NCBI GenBank assembly: GCA_038501625.1
Contig: JAZAYU010000008.1
Span: 310,001 to 374,000, forward strand
Direction: 5' to 3'
Length of the DNA: 64,000 bases
From: Corbicula japonica
Lineage: Eukaryota; Mollusca; Bivalvia; Venerida; Cyrenidae
Part shown: one piece after another, positions 1 through 11,700 of the stretch
Position numbering within the stretch: the first letter of the stretch is position 1
How the letters are laid out: the number at the start of each line of letters is the position of its first letter
Translations under genes and position numbers: made by a program
The notes under the pieces: generated by a model
What the model saw: only the letters and a program-made list of their open reading frames with translations
The model's database searches: none
What the model was told of the DNA's origin: nothing

Positions 1-1510
1 CAATATTTGTTCCGCGCTATTTCACTGTAACTAGCAGATGGGTTTCAATGAAACATGCTGAAAACCATCTATACCAAGAAGAGATGCGCATATCGTCGTC
101 TTGTTTTGGTCAGACCATTTAACACAGAGTTATTGCCCTTTGATAACTTATGCATTATGCATATAGAGCAGTATTCGTTTCCGCGCTATTTCTCTGTGAC
201 TAGCTGATGGGTTTCAATGAATCTTTCTGAGAACCATCAATACCAAGAGGAGATGCGCATATCGTCGTCTTGTTTTGGTCAGACCATTTAACACAGAGTT
301 ATTGCCCTTTGATAACTTATGCATTATGCATAAAGAGCAGTATTCGTTTCCGCGCTAGTTCTCTGCAACTACTGAATGGATTTCAATGAATCTTTCTGAG
401 AACCATTAATACCAAGAGGAGATGGGCATATTGTCGTCTTGTCCCAGTCAGACTGTTGAACACAGAGTTATGGCCCTTTGATAACTTATGCATTATGCAT
501 ATATAGCAGTATTCATTTCCACGCTATTGCTCTGCAACTACTGAATGAATTTCAATGAAACTTTCTGGAAACCATCAAAACCAAGAAGAGATGCGCATGT
601 CATGGTCTTGTTCCAGTCAGACTGTTTAACACAACGTTATTGCCCTTTGATAACTTATGCATTATGCATATAGAGCAGTATTTATTTCCGCGCTATTTCT
701 CTGCAACTTTTGGATGGATTTCAATGAAACTTCCTTGAAACCATCTATTATACCAAGAGGAAATGCGCATATCATCCTGTTGTTCCTTTCAGACTATTGA
801 ACACAGAGTTATGGCCCTTTGATAACTTATGCATTATGCATATTATAGAACAGTATTCTTTTCCTTTATTTCTCTGCAACGACTGGATGGATTTCAATTA
901 ATCTTTCTGAGAACCATCAATACCAAGAAGAGATGTGTATATTGTTGTCTTGTTCCAGTCAGACTGTTTAACACAGAGTTATTGCCCTTTGATAACTTAT
1001 GCATGATAGAGCAGTATTTGTTTCCGCTCTATTTCTTTGCAACTTCTCGATGGATTGAAATGAAACTTTCTGGGAAACATCAATACTGAGACGAGATGAC
1101 AATTTTGTCATCTTGTTCCAGTCAGACTGTTTAACACAGAGTTATTGCCCTTTGATAACTTATACATTATGCATATAGAGCAGAATTTGTTTCCATGGTA
1201 TTTCTCTGCAACTACTGGATGGATTTTAATGAAACTTTCTGGAAACCATCAATACCAAGAGGGGACACACATATTGTCATCTTGTTTCAGTCAGATCCTT
1301 TAACACAGAGTTATGGCCCTTAGATAATTTATGCATTTTGCTTGTAGAGCAGTATTTGTTTCCTTGCTATTTCTCAGCAGGAATCTATGGAAACCATCAA
1401 TACCAAGACAAGATGCCCATATTGTTGTCTTGTTCTTGTCTGACCGTTTAACACAGAGTTATGGCCCTTTGATAAGTTATGCACTATGCATATAGAGTAG
1501 TATTCGTTTA
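1..1510. repeat. ~169-bp satellite array, about nine tandem copies
   Basis: A tandem array runs off the left edge. The landmark GATAACTTATGCATTATGC recurs near 142, 311, 480, 649, 821, 987, 1153, 1325 and 1472, giving a period of about 169-172 bp. Each unit also has a TTTCAATGAAACTTTCTGG-like block, a CAGTCAGACTGTTTAACAC-like block and a TTTCCGCGCTATTTCT-like block. Copies diverge toward the right end, as expected at the edge of an array. The open frame at 829-1089 lies wholly inside the repeat and is not a gene. Confidence 0.9.
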
Positions 1511-2394
1511 TATGCTACTTCTATGAAACTTCTGCATGGATTTCTTTAAATACAGCACTATATTTTTACTACTGCGTTCTTCATTTCAACTACTTGAAGA
1601 CTTTCGTCTCATTTTTATATTCTGGTGAGCTGCCCAACCCTTTTCACCATCTGAAGTTTTTTTTTTTCACATTTTTTGCCATCCTTGATAAATATCTAAA
1701 TAAAGCCCTATGACTTCAGCTGTTGTGTTAGTAATAACCAGTACTCAGCGGGGGATATAAATTCAACGAATTTTCTTGTTGTTTTGATATTTCCTGCTCA
1801 TCGATATATCAAGCTGGTTGACGACGGACGACGACGAACTAACATCGCTGACCTTGATCGACCAGCAGATCGTCGTTCAGTTGAAAGTATCGACACCGTT
1901 GGAAATTAATGACGGCGATCTTTGTACATAAATTAATTTCTTTTCATTAAAAATAAATCTTAATATATTATACAAAAAGTTGTTTTAAAACATAAAAAAT
2001 TATATAAAAAGTTGTTTCTAAACATTTTCCAGCACAGAACGTACTCCCTGACGTACCTGTAGATTTCATGGCGTGTTAATTACGCAACACCGCGATATAC
2101 ATGAATCTGACAGCAAAAACAAATAGATTCTAGTTGTTTTAGCGTGATTATTTACTTATATCGCGCTCCGTTTATATCGCGTTGGCGGACTTGGACCCCA
2201 AGGTCCGCGATATAATGATGTTGCAGTGTAAAACGTCATTGTGGGCAACTATTTTTCCGGAAATGCAAAAAAAAAAAAATCGTAAACGTCGGCAGTTAAA
2301 AATAGGGTCGGTCGGGTTTCCTGAACCACAGCTATTTTTTATTTTGGCCTTATTACAACACGCTCTAGATGATGCCAAATTCTCAAGGTCACAT
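1511..2394. other. Intron or upstream sequence of NASP, no gene seen
   Basis: AT-rich sequence between the satellite and the next repeat. No coding exon is convincing; the frames at 2172-2493 on both strands overlap each other and have no recognisable motif. It lies upstream of the first NASP exon seen here and is presumably intronic. Confidence 0.5.
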
Positions 2395-2640
2395 TTGATG
2401 GAGTTATGCCACTTTCTGTACTTGAATTTTACAGGAAAACTTTACATTGGCTATAACTTTGTCTTTTCTTCATATTTTTACATCAAACTTTAAAATTATA
2501 TTGCTTATGACAACACGCTCATGATGATGCCAAATTCTTTGATGAGTTATGCCCCTTTTTGTACTTGCATTTTTATTCCAACATAGCACCAGAGGGCGAC
2601 ACAAGTGTTCAACTGAACACCCATCTAGTTAATCTGTCTA
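2395..2640. repeat. Dispersed bivalve repeat, copy 1
   Basis: Contains CACATTTGATGGAGTTATGC, a CATTGGCTATAACTTTG block and a right end reading CAAGTGTTCAACTGAACAC then CATCTAGTT. The same blocks in the same order make up the longer copy at 13370-13815. It ends about 60 bp upstream of the NASP exon at 2701. Confidence 0.75.
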
Positions 2641-2700
2641 TTAAATAAATTGTTGTTTGGATTTTATATAAAGCTTGGTATATTCTATTTTGTGTTGAAG

Positions 2701-5700
2701 GGTGGCTTGGTGTCATGCTCGGGTACATCAGAAGCAGCTCCCCCAGCCCTGAAGGAAGATGTGAAAACTTCTGACATCAGCCATCTCATCAAGAGAAAGG
2801 TATTGTTGTTTGTAATGATATTAGTTATTAAATCTCGTCTATATAGCTGTGTTGGTAAATGTCATTCATTGGACAAAGTACCTTCTGTATCTGCAGATCC
2901 AGTATCACTTACTGCTTACTGTGCTGAGGTCTTGCATGGGAGGCAGCTTAGCTCACTTTCTCTGGCGCAAAAATTTTAAACTAAGCAAGGAAACCAGTCT
3001 TGGCCTCTTTATATAAAATATTCTTAGTTTTCTTCTGGTAACCTGCAGGGATATTTTTATGTTTAAAGAACTCAAAAAAGCGATCTATTTTTATTAAAAC
3101 CACAGGCGGCAGTTAAAGGTATACCCAGTATTTTTTATTTAAATCATATTTTTGGTTTATTATATGTATAAATGTGGTGCTTTATATTGTTTTAAGAGGT
3201 CATTTAGTGAAATTCAAGCACAGGGTTCGGGAAGGTGGGGTTGGGGGGGGGGGGGGGGTGGCGTGTAGGGTCCAATACTGCTGCTTGTGATAAAAACCTG
3301 ACTGCAGAATTTACAAATACATGTAAAGCTTTTCACTTCTTTTTTACCTTGTCCATTGTCACAATCGTTTTAAACTTTTACCAACTTTTTTGCAATTGTA
3401 CCCATTAAATGCTTGACAGTTCCTAGTTTACCCAGACAGTTATTTGATCCCGAAACAATCCAGGTGTTCTCACTTAAAAGACGACTACACCGCAGAATGC
3501 TAGATTGTTGCTTTCAAATGTTCATATATTGATAGCTTTAGAGCAGCCTAGCAATTTTATTTCATTCGTTAAACTTACCAGTCATATTTATTTGCATGTA
3601 GGATTTAATTCCCTTGTTTACAGTCAGACTCGCTTAGGCGTATGCGTTTAATGCTTGAATAAGAAAATCAAGCGTCTCGGTGATATCACTGCGCATGTGC
3701 CAGATCAGTTTTACTTTTAGCATGAAAACAGTCGGACGTGTTTTGATACTTCTCTTTTGGATTGTTTAGAGTTTTTTGGAGTTCAGTGTTTTTCTTTTGT
3801 GGATTTTTATAATGGCTGAAGCAGCATTTCGTGCTGCAGCTATGGACGACGAAGTTTTTAGTGAGAAATCGTTGCATTCAAACAAATCTTCGAAACCACA
3901 TGCGTTGGATATACAGGTTTCGGCCATGGAACGTAAGTTTGACTTTGGTTTTGAGAAATTTTGCTATCTCTCGAGTCAGTGAAGTCTGTGTTACAGTATA
4001 CAGGAGGTTTAGCCTCGCTGAGAACTGTTTCAAACACTCAGCAGCATACAGTGGGTTCAGCCCAGCTGAGAGCTGACGTCGAGGATAGCGAGTCTTTGAC
4101 ACGCAGACCTCGAAATATAATAAGTCTCTACAATGGCATTTATGAGGACATTTTGTCTTTACACCCAAGGGAACACGATCATATGGATGTGTTTGGGCTT
4201 TGTGAGGATTCTGCTTCAGTTTTTTCTTGGCAGTATCAGTTTTCTGCTACAGGGTGTGTTGATAAATTCAAAACAAAATATGTTAAGCCAGAAACTCCCA
4301 TTATTCGGAAGGAGTTGTTTGGCTGTGACACTTCTCATTCTGACAGTGGCATTGATGGCTTGGTCTTGGATGTCATACAAGTATCGGTTCTTAAAAAAAT
4401 CGAACTGAAATACCAGAGTGTATATCTGCTAATAAAGATGAATAAAAGTTGTATTTTCCATTTCATGAGAAAAGCAAAGACTTCCTGGATGTGCCTGGAT
4501 TAGACGACTTACTAAAGCCCATGTTACAGTAATGCCATGGTACTAATATGGTTAAAGCATGGGTTAAGAGTAGACAGTTATGCTCTCAGCCTATGGAATC
4601 TATAGATACACTGGGTTATCAAGGACATCTGGCTTCATGGTTGAACATCAAAGCTGTAGCCTATCTATCTTCCTTTGATGTCAACCACCTCGCGGGGACG
4701 TTGACATTGCACTTCGAAGACTGAGACTGTTAGTAAGACAAAGATCAAAGTTAAAACGAGATTATTCAGCAGCGTTTAAGGACGTTGTTGTCTACACTCA
4801 AAGAAAAAGAAGTCAGTATGGACAAATAAGTACAGACAGTACATGATCTTTTTGATATGTCAACTAGATCAAGCTGGAAGGGCTGATGCTTTCCATCTTC
4901 TTATTCGGCGTAAAGCAGTTGTTTTCAGAGTCTGGACTCAATACAATCAAAGACATTTAGTCAAAAGTCATGTACTTATCCCTTACAGCAGAGGACGTTT
5001 TTGATGCTGGTCTTCAGTTTAAATTGAAAACCAGGAAGGAACAGAAGGATCAGTTGAGTGACTTAGTTCCCGAGTTTTTCTGGAGACAAAAGAGGAAATC
5101 TCCCGAAACTCTTCATAAACAAGTTTTCATAAGAACTCTGGGTCAGCAAATTACAGGGACCTAGAAGAGATCTTAGGGGTTCGATCCTTACAAAGGCAAT
5201 AGGCAGTCTCGAGTTTCTAGGACTCCATTACTAAAGCAGGGTTGGCTTATTGACCGGTCAATTGAGTACTGACCGGGCCGGTGGTCAATACTGGTCAATA
5301 GTGGTCATTACTGGTCAATAGTGGTCATTACTGGTCATTACTGGTCAATTAAATTTTATTCACAACAAAACTGTCCAAAATGTTCTTAGAATCATTTAAA
5401 ATCCTTTAGGCTCTTAAGCTCCTGCAAGGGCCTGAATGGTACTTCATTTATGTTTTAATGTTGGATATTCCATAAATGAACACAACTCATTAATTGGTAA
5501 CGTAAAGCAACCTTAAGTCGTCGGTGTCTTAAAGTCGTCATTTTTAATTTGGAATCATTCTTTCTCGATTATGTAGCAAAAAAGAAGCAGTGCTGGAATA
5601 ATTTGGAAGATAAACAATTTTTTTATTTATCAGTTTCATTACAATTTAGAATTAAGTTTTCATGTCAACAAAATTAGCCATAGAAAATATGCCATATATT

Positions 5701-8700
5701 CGAGCTAATCCGTTTCACCGGGCGACGACATGGAGCCAGTTTTATATGAGTTGGGCGAATGATCGCTCTGGTTATCTTAGACGCTTATTATTTTATGCAA
5801 ACACATTGTTAACCTGTTGAATAATTCTCCTTGTGAGATTACCCTCCCTTAGATCACAAATTTCATCCATATACTAGTTATTTCAATTTGTAAAATGTGA
5901 CGACTCTAGGTCCCAGGTGACGACTTAATGTCCCTAACTTTTACTTTGCCAATCACTGTTCCAAGGTGGTTCTCTTTCATAGTTAATTGTTTGTGGTGTC
6001 TAATTTGAAATTGATTCTCTTATAAATTATTTTCCTCTGTTCTCTTTGGCTGCGTGGGGAGGCTGTTTATATCAGGTTGTGGCAATTCCTGACAATTATT
6101 ATGCATATTTCAATTTTATATCATGTTGAGAATTAATGCAAAAATCACATTTTAAAAGGGTAATTGACCTACATAGGATCCGATAAAGGGCCAGCAGGGC
6201 AGTTTTCAAGAAGAACTGTGCCTATGCAAGATGTAGGTTCCTAACTACCATATTTTGTCCAAGTCTTCGGACCCTTTTAATGTGCGGACACAAATTTATT
6301 TGGCAGAATAATTTTTTCAGCCTCTAAAAATGGGACATTTAAATTAAATTTTAATAAAACAGACTAATACGAACGAAGTAAATTTCCTTCCATGCACTTT
6401 CATTTAAGATGTTTAAGTCCGATGTTATAATGTTTATAATGAGTGAGAAATGATATGAATGACATATATTTTTAATCATGCGAATACTTGCCCCTTAATA
6501 TCCGAGAATTGTTACATGTACTTTGACTAAAATCATCCAATTTGCTATGAACACCTGTTCATTGACCGTTTTGATCTAAAATGTCGGCGATGCTTGTGTA
6601 TTTAACATCAAAGACGCCGACGCCAACTTTAAACGGTGCGCGCCACTCAAAAATCGCTCAACGCTATTGAACAAAAGAATTTGAAACCATCAACAAACTA
6701 GGATAATTTCATTTCTAAATCAGCTTATGTTTGATTAACGGCATATCTGTGATAATTGTTGCTTATTTCGGATCAGATTGTGTTTGTATCTGCAGTACTG
6801 ACACTTCGCCCAATTAGCAGTATGTAACTAATTTATTGCACCCTTATTTGCAACAGCTATCACATTTTTTGGGCAATGCTGATTATACAACAATAGGATG
6901 TTTATTTAACAACTATGGAGTTAATTGCTTGACTAAGGGACTAAAGTAAGCAGAAATTTCAAAGGAAGAAACGTCTGACATGTGTTGACTTATTCTAGGC
7001 TTACAATTACAGACGTGTCAATTAATGTACATGTGTCTAAATTTTCGGACAATCATTTTTAAATGAAAATTCTCGTCTCTAAATATTCGTTTAGCCAGAA
7101 ATATCATTTTTTCCGTCCGAAGACTTAGATAAAATACGTCTTTTAAAGATTTATCTATAAAGATACCGGTAAAGGGGTACCTCCGTGGTTTTGGTTACCT
7201 TGGATAAACAAAAAGTGTTTATATTAAAAAAAAACGTCCATTTCAGAAAACCTGTAAAGTATCTTCTAATGGTCCGATTTTCTATATCTTTACTTTTTTG
7301 GAAAGCCTGGAAGTTGTGGAACTAAATGCAAAATGATTTGTTTAGATATCTTAATAAACGTTACTGCCGTGTTTTCCATTATTTCTCCTGTTATTTTACG
7401 GTGCCTCCGTGTTTTAAACTAGCTTCATTTATTTGTAAATCAATTTAAGTTTGATGGCAATAATGTATTGAATATATAAATATAATAGTTTCAGTTTTAT
7501 AAGTTCGTGTTTTCGTGATGTTAATGAAGTTGTTTTGGTATTTGATATTAAAGAAATAAGATTTAACATGAATGAAGACTTAAAGACCACATTGCCGACC
7601 TAGGGGCATTGCTGTTGACGAGTTAAGGTTCCAGAGGTCCTGAAGTCGTCGGTACTGTATATACCATCTTTAAAGGCTCTTCTCATCGTGTTTTCTTAAT
7701 GATATCAAGTAAGCAAAGTTATAACTACGTCCAATAAGCGTCTCTTTACTAAGTTGGATACACCTGAACGCTTTTAACCTTGACTGGTTAAAGAGCTGCG
7801 ACTAAAAGTAGCAAAATGTGACGACTATATGTTCATCGACGTTATGTTCTTATGTTCAGTAAGTAATAGAAATATATTTTCTGCCGGTTAAGCAAAGCAA
7901 AATAGGTGGAAAATAATTTCCTTTGATTGGGTAAGATCTTTTGAATTTACCCACCAAAAGTTGTTTAGTTCATTGGTTTAATGCACGAGTTCTAATGTGT
8001 ATTGTTCTAAAATATATGGTCATTCAGTTTTGGGCATTCAACACTTACAGACACATTTTCTTAAGGACATGTAAACTATAGTGTATATGTAAACAGCATG
8101 ACATATAGGCATTTATGATAAGTAACAGATTGAAATCAATAAATGTAGTATGTTAAAAGTTTCAAGTTATATAATGTTTGTTCTGTTTTATGTAATTTAT
8201 GTATTGAATTCGGTTTAGAACATTCCATAAGCTTTGCCTAAGTGCTCAGTACAATATATACATTATATGAAACAGTATGACTTGGTTGTTTACTTGTGCA
8301 AAGATGTGTGAGGTCAAAAGAAGTGCAGTCACCCCTCAGTCACCTGACCATCCATTGTCAAACACAAGTGTTAATTGGCAAGTGTAAAACACCTACTTTA
8401 TGATTATTGGATAATCCTTAAATAAACACATAGGCATCTTAATTGACATGTTCCCAAGTTCAATAAACAATAGAAGTGTGACACAACACCCCTCCATCTC
8501 TTGTCATACGCAAGTGTAACACCTACTGGTGGTGCAAAATTGCTTTTGCTTAAAATAAAGATTTTTCAAGTAACTGAATCATACTCTATTGATTGTTTTA
8601 TAAAACACTGAATTGAAAGAATTCTTATTTATTCTAAAAACTCACCAGAATAAAGCCAAACAACTCATGCTTGGGGATTTTATGATCACATTGCTTAGGG

Positions 8701-11700
8701 AAATAAGACAATTTTTAAGTGCAAAGCATGTTCAAGTGAAGTTAGTTCTAAAGTAACTTAAGTAGAAATTAAATAAGAGTTTAATGGTTTTTTTTATTCA
8801 TTTCTTTTATAAAAATCTTGAAAAAAAGTTCAATTGACCAGTATTGACCAATATTGACCACTTGGGGAGTATTGACCGGGACGGTTTTAACCGGTTAAAA
8901 CCACCGGTTTAAACCAGGGGCGGTCGATTGGTGCCAACCCTGTACTAAAGCCACAGACGGAAATACACCTGCGGTTCCAAATTTTCGGATCCCAAAGTAA
9001 CAATGATCAGGTGAGCAAATCATTTTGTCTAAGAGCCACAGGTACCTGTCGGCGGTTTCCTCATCTTTTTTCTACCTAGGTGGAAACCATTATCACAGAT
9101 CAGTGGGTTTTTGTCAACAATAAGAGGGTTACAAGCTAGAGGTTAGTCAAACTCATGTTTTTATGGGTGTTCGACACACTGTTGTTACCCAAAAAGATAT
9201 ACCTCTCATTTCAAAGGAAATGGCTATGTTATTAGAAAAAGATGCTGTCAAAATGGTCACACTAAATCGGCAAAATCAAGGTTTAAACTACATTTTTTCT
9301 GGTTCCAAAGAAAAATGGCATGTTAAGACCCGTTATAAATCTGAGACCCTCAACAAGTATCTGCTGAAGAAACATTTAAAATGGACACATTGTCTAAAGT
9401 GATAAATCTAGTAAAATCAAAAGACTGGGAAATCTCTATAGACCTACACGATGCATACATGTATTTACCAATATTCCCAGTCATCAAAAGTTTCTGAGAT
9501 TTGTTTTTCTAGACAAATGCTAACATCGGAAAGTAATGTGCTTTGGTCCAACAGTAGCACCCAGAGTATTCACCCAAATAGTATCTGTAGTGTCAACTCA
9601 CTTATATTCTCAAAACATACGTCTTGCAGAATATTTAGACCATTGGCTGGCGCTGAATCAAGAACGCCGTCAGTTAATTGCAGATCGAAGTGTTTGCCTC
9701 AATCTTCTGCTTTTCACTGGGTTTATAGCGCTTCTAGTCCAGTCTGGAACCTCAACAAATAATCGCGTACATTGGGGCCTTGTTCAATCTGAAATTCAGT
9801 CTGATTCTTCCAACAGACGAGAGATTCTAGAAGATTCAGGCGGCAATATCAGACATAGTCAAGGGTTTGAACAAAGCTTAAAATTTTCTGCATCTTCTAG
9901 AGCTCTTGGCATCTTGCCTAGAACTTTTTTCCAAATGCAAGATTGTTCATGAGGCCTATTCAACTTCACCTTCTCAGTTTCTGGAAACCAGCAAGTCGCC
10001 CTTTAGACGGGGTCATTCCATTTACACAACATCTGCAATCACATCTGGTTTTAATGGCAAAGTCCAACCAACATCTTCAAGGGCTGATCTTTTCAACAGC
10101 CCCTGGCAGAAATCATCATAACCACAGAGGCTTCCAAGGAAATGTATGGGGATTATGTAGGGAAAAATTACATTCTAGAAACTTGGTCATTGACACAGAG
10201 AAACATGCATATAAATTTCTTGGAAATGCAAGCAGTCTTTTTGACAGTCATTTTCTAGATCAGATTCAAGGGAAACCAGTGTTGTTAAAGACAGGCAACA
10301 CAACAGTAGTTCAGTACATAAACATCAGGGTGGGCACACGGTCGAGTCAATTGTGCTTTCAGGCTTGGAATTTATGGAATTTAGCTATCAAAACCACATT
10401 TGAATACGAGCAGTACACATAGTCGGGAAACTGAACACAGCGGATCAGTTCAGTTGACATAAAATCAAGGAAACAGAGTAGTCTCTGAATCCTTCAGTAG
10501 TACACAAAATTTTTTCAAGTTTGGGGAACTTCGGTTATTGATATTTTTGGCTCAGTGGAGAACCATCAGGCACCAGTGTCTTGTTCATGGTTCACAAACA
10601 ATCAAGTTTTTGCAATAGATGCTCCGAGTATTTCTTGGGGAAACATGTATGCTTATGCCTACCCTCCACTATGCCTGTTCCCGAAGGTACTGGAACACAT
10701 GTCGCAATTCCACTGCCGAGTTATTCTTGGTGTCAGAGAGGACATTGGTACACGGTAATTCTGAATTTACTAGCAGCATGCCCTCTAAAACTGCCAGTGA
10801 TTCAGGATCTCTTAGTACAACCAAAAATGCAAATTGGCCATCCAAATCCAAGATTGTTTCATCTTACAAATCGTACGGAAAGATTGGATATACTAAAGAC
10901 TCTTACCGATATTTACCACAAAGGTTTGCAATACCGCACAGTAAGTGGTTATAGATCAATGTTGTCGGCCGTACTCTCTCCAATTAAAGGTCATAGAGTA
11001 GGTCAGCATCCATATGTGATTCGGTTACTAAAAGGAATGTTTAATTCCAGTCCTCCAACAATTAGGCTAATACCCTAATGGGACTTATTGAAGGTGCTTG
11101 AAGCATTACAAAAGGCACTTTTTGAGCCGATGCATAAAGCTTCTTTAAAGTAAGTAACATTTAAAACAGTGTTTTTAATAGCCATTACTTCTTTCCGGAG
11201 AGGCAGTGACACGCTCTCTGAGGTTAGGAGAAGTTTCCGTTATCATTCAGTAAAGAGGTATTACCTTCATCCGTCATGGTTTACACAGGCAAGATAGGCC
11301 TTCCCATTTTGGGGGACAATTTTTATTCCAGCCTTCCCAGAAAACAAGAAGCTAGATCCTAAATGATCGTTGTATTACTATTTAAATGCAGCTGAAAAAT
11401 ACAGGAAGTCAGGAACTGGTGAAGATGTAACACATCTTTTTCTTGGGTTAAACGAACCTGGTTATCCAGTTAGTTCACAGACAGTATCAAATTGGATTGT
11501 TCAGACTTAGAAATGAACTCTTGAGGACAAAAGTTTGAAGGTCAAGGCTTATAGTACGAGAGCTCTTAATGTGTCATTGGCTCTGTTTCAAGGAACATCA
11601 TTGGAATCCATCTCGGCCCCAGCACATTGGAGCATAGTCATATTTCCCCGGTTTTTAACTTCGGGATGTAAATAGAACTTTGTGTGTTTTGAAATGAACT

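Larger units (their letters stand above)
3811..9130 (+). pseudogene. DIRS gag-like region, broken and split by the hAT-like element
   Basis: Opens with ATG at 3811 (MAEAAFRAAAMDDEVFSEK), changes frame near 3950, continues to about 4500 and then in pieces to about 5228. Sequence resumes after the hAT-like insertion at 8951. The call rests on position ahead of the reverse transcriptase; no zinc knuckle or other named motif was found. Several stops and frame changes make it a pseudogene. Confidence 0.5.

Noticed and set aside
829..1089. 86-codon frame on the + strand
   Set aside because: Lies inside the satellite array; the frame is created by the repeat unit.
2172..2493. Overlapping frames on both strands near 2.2-2.5 kb
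   Set aside because: No motif, mutually overlapping, and partly in a dispersed repeat; no splice context links them to NASP.
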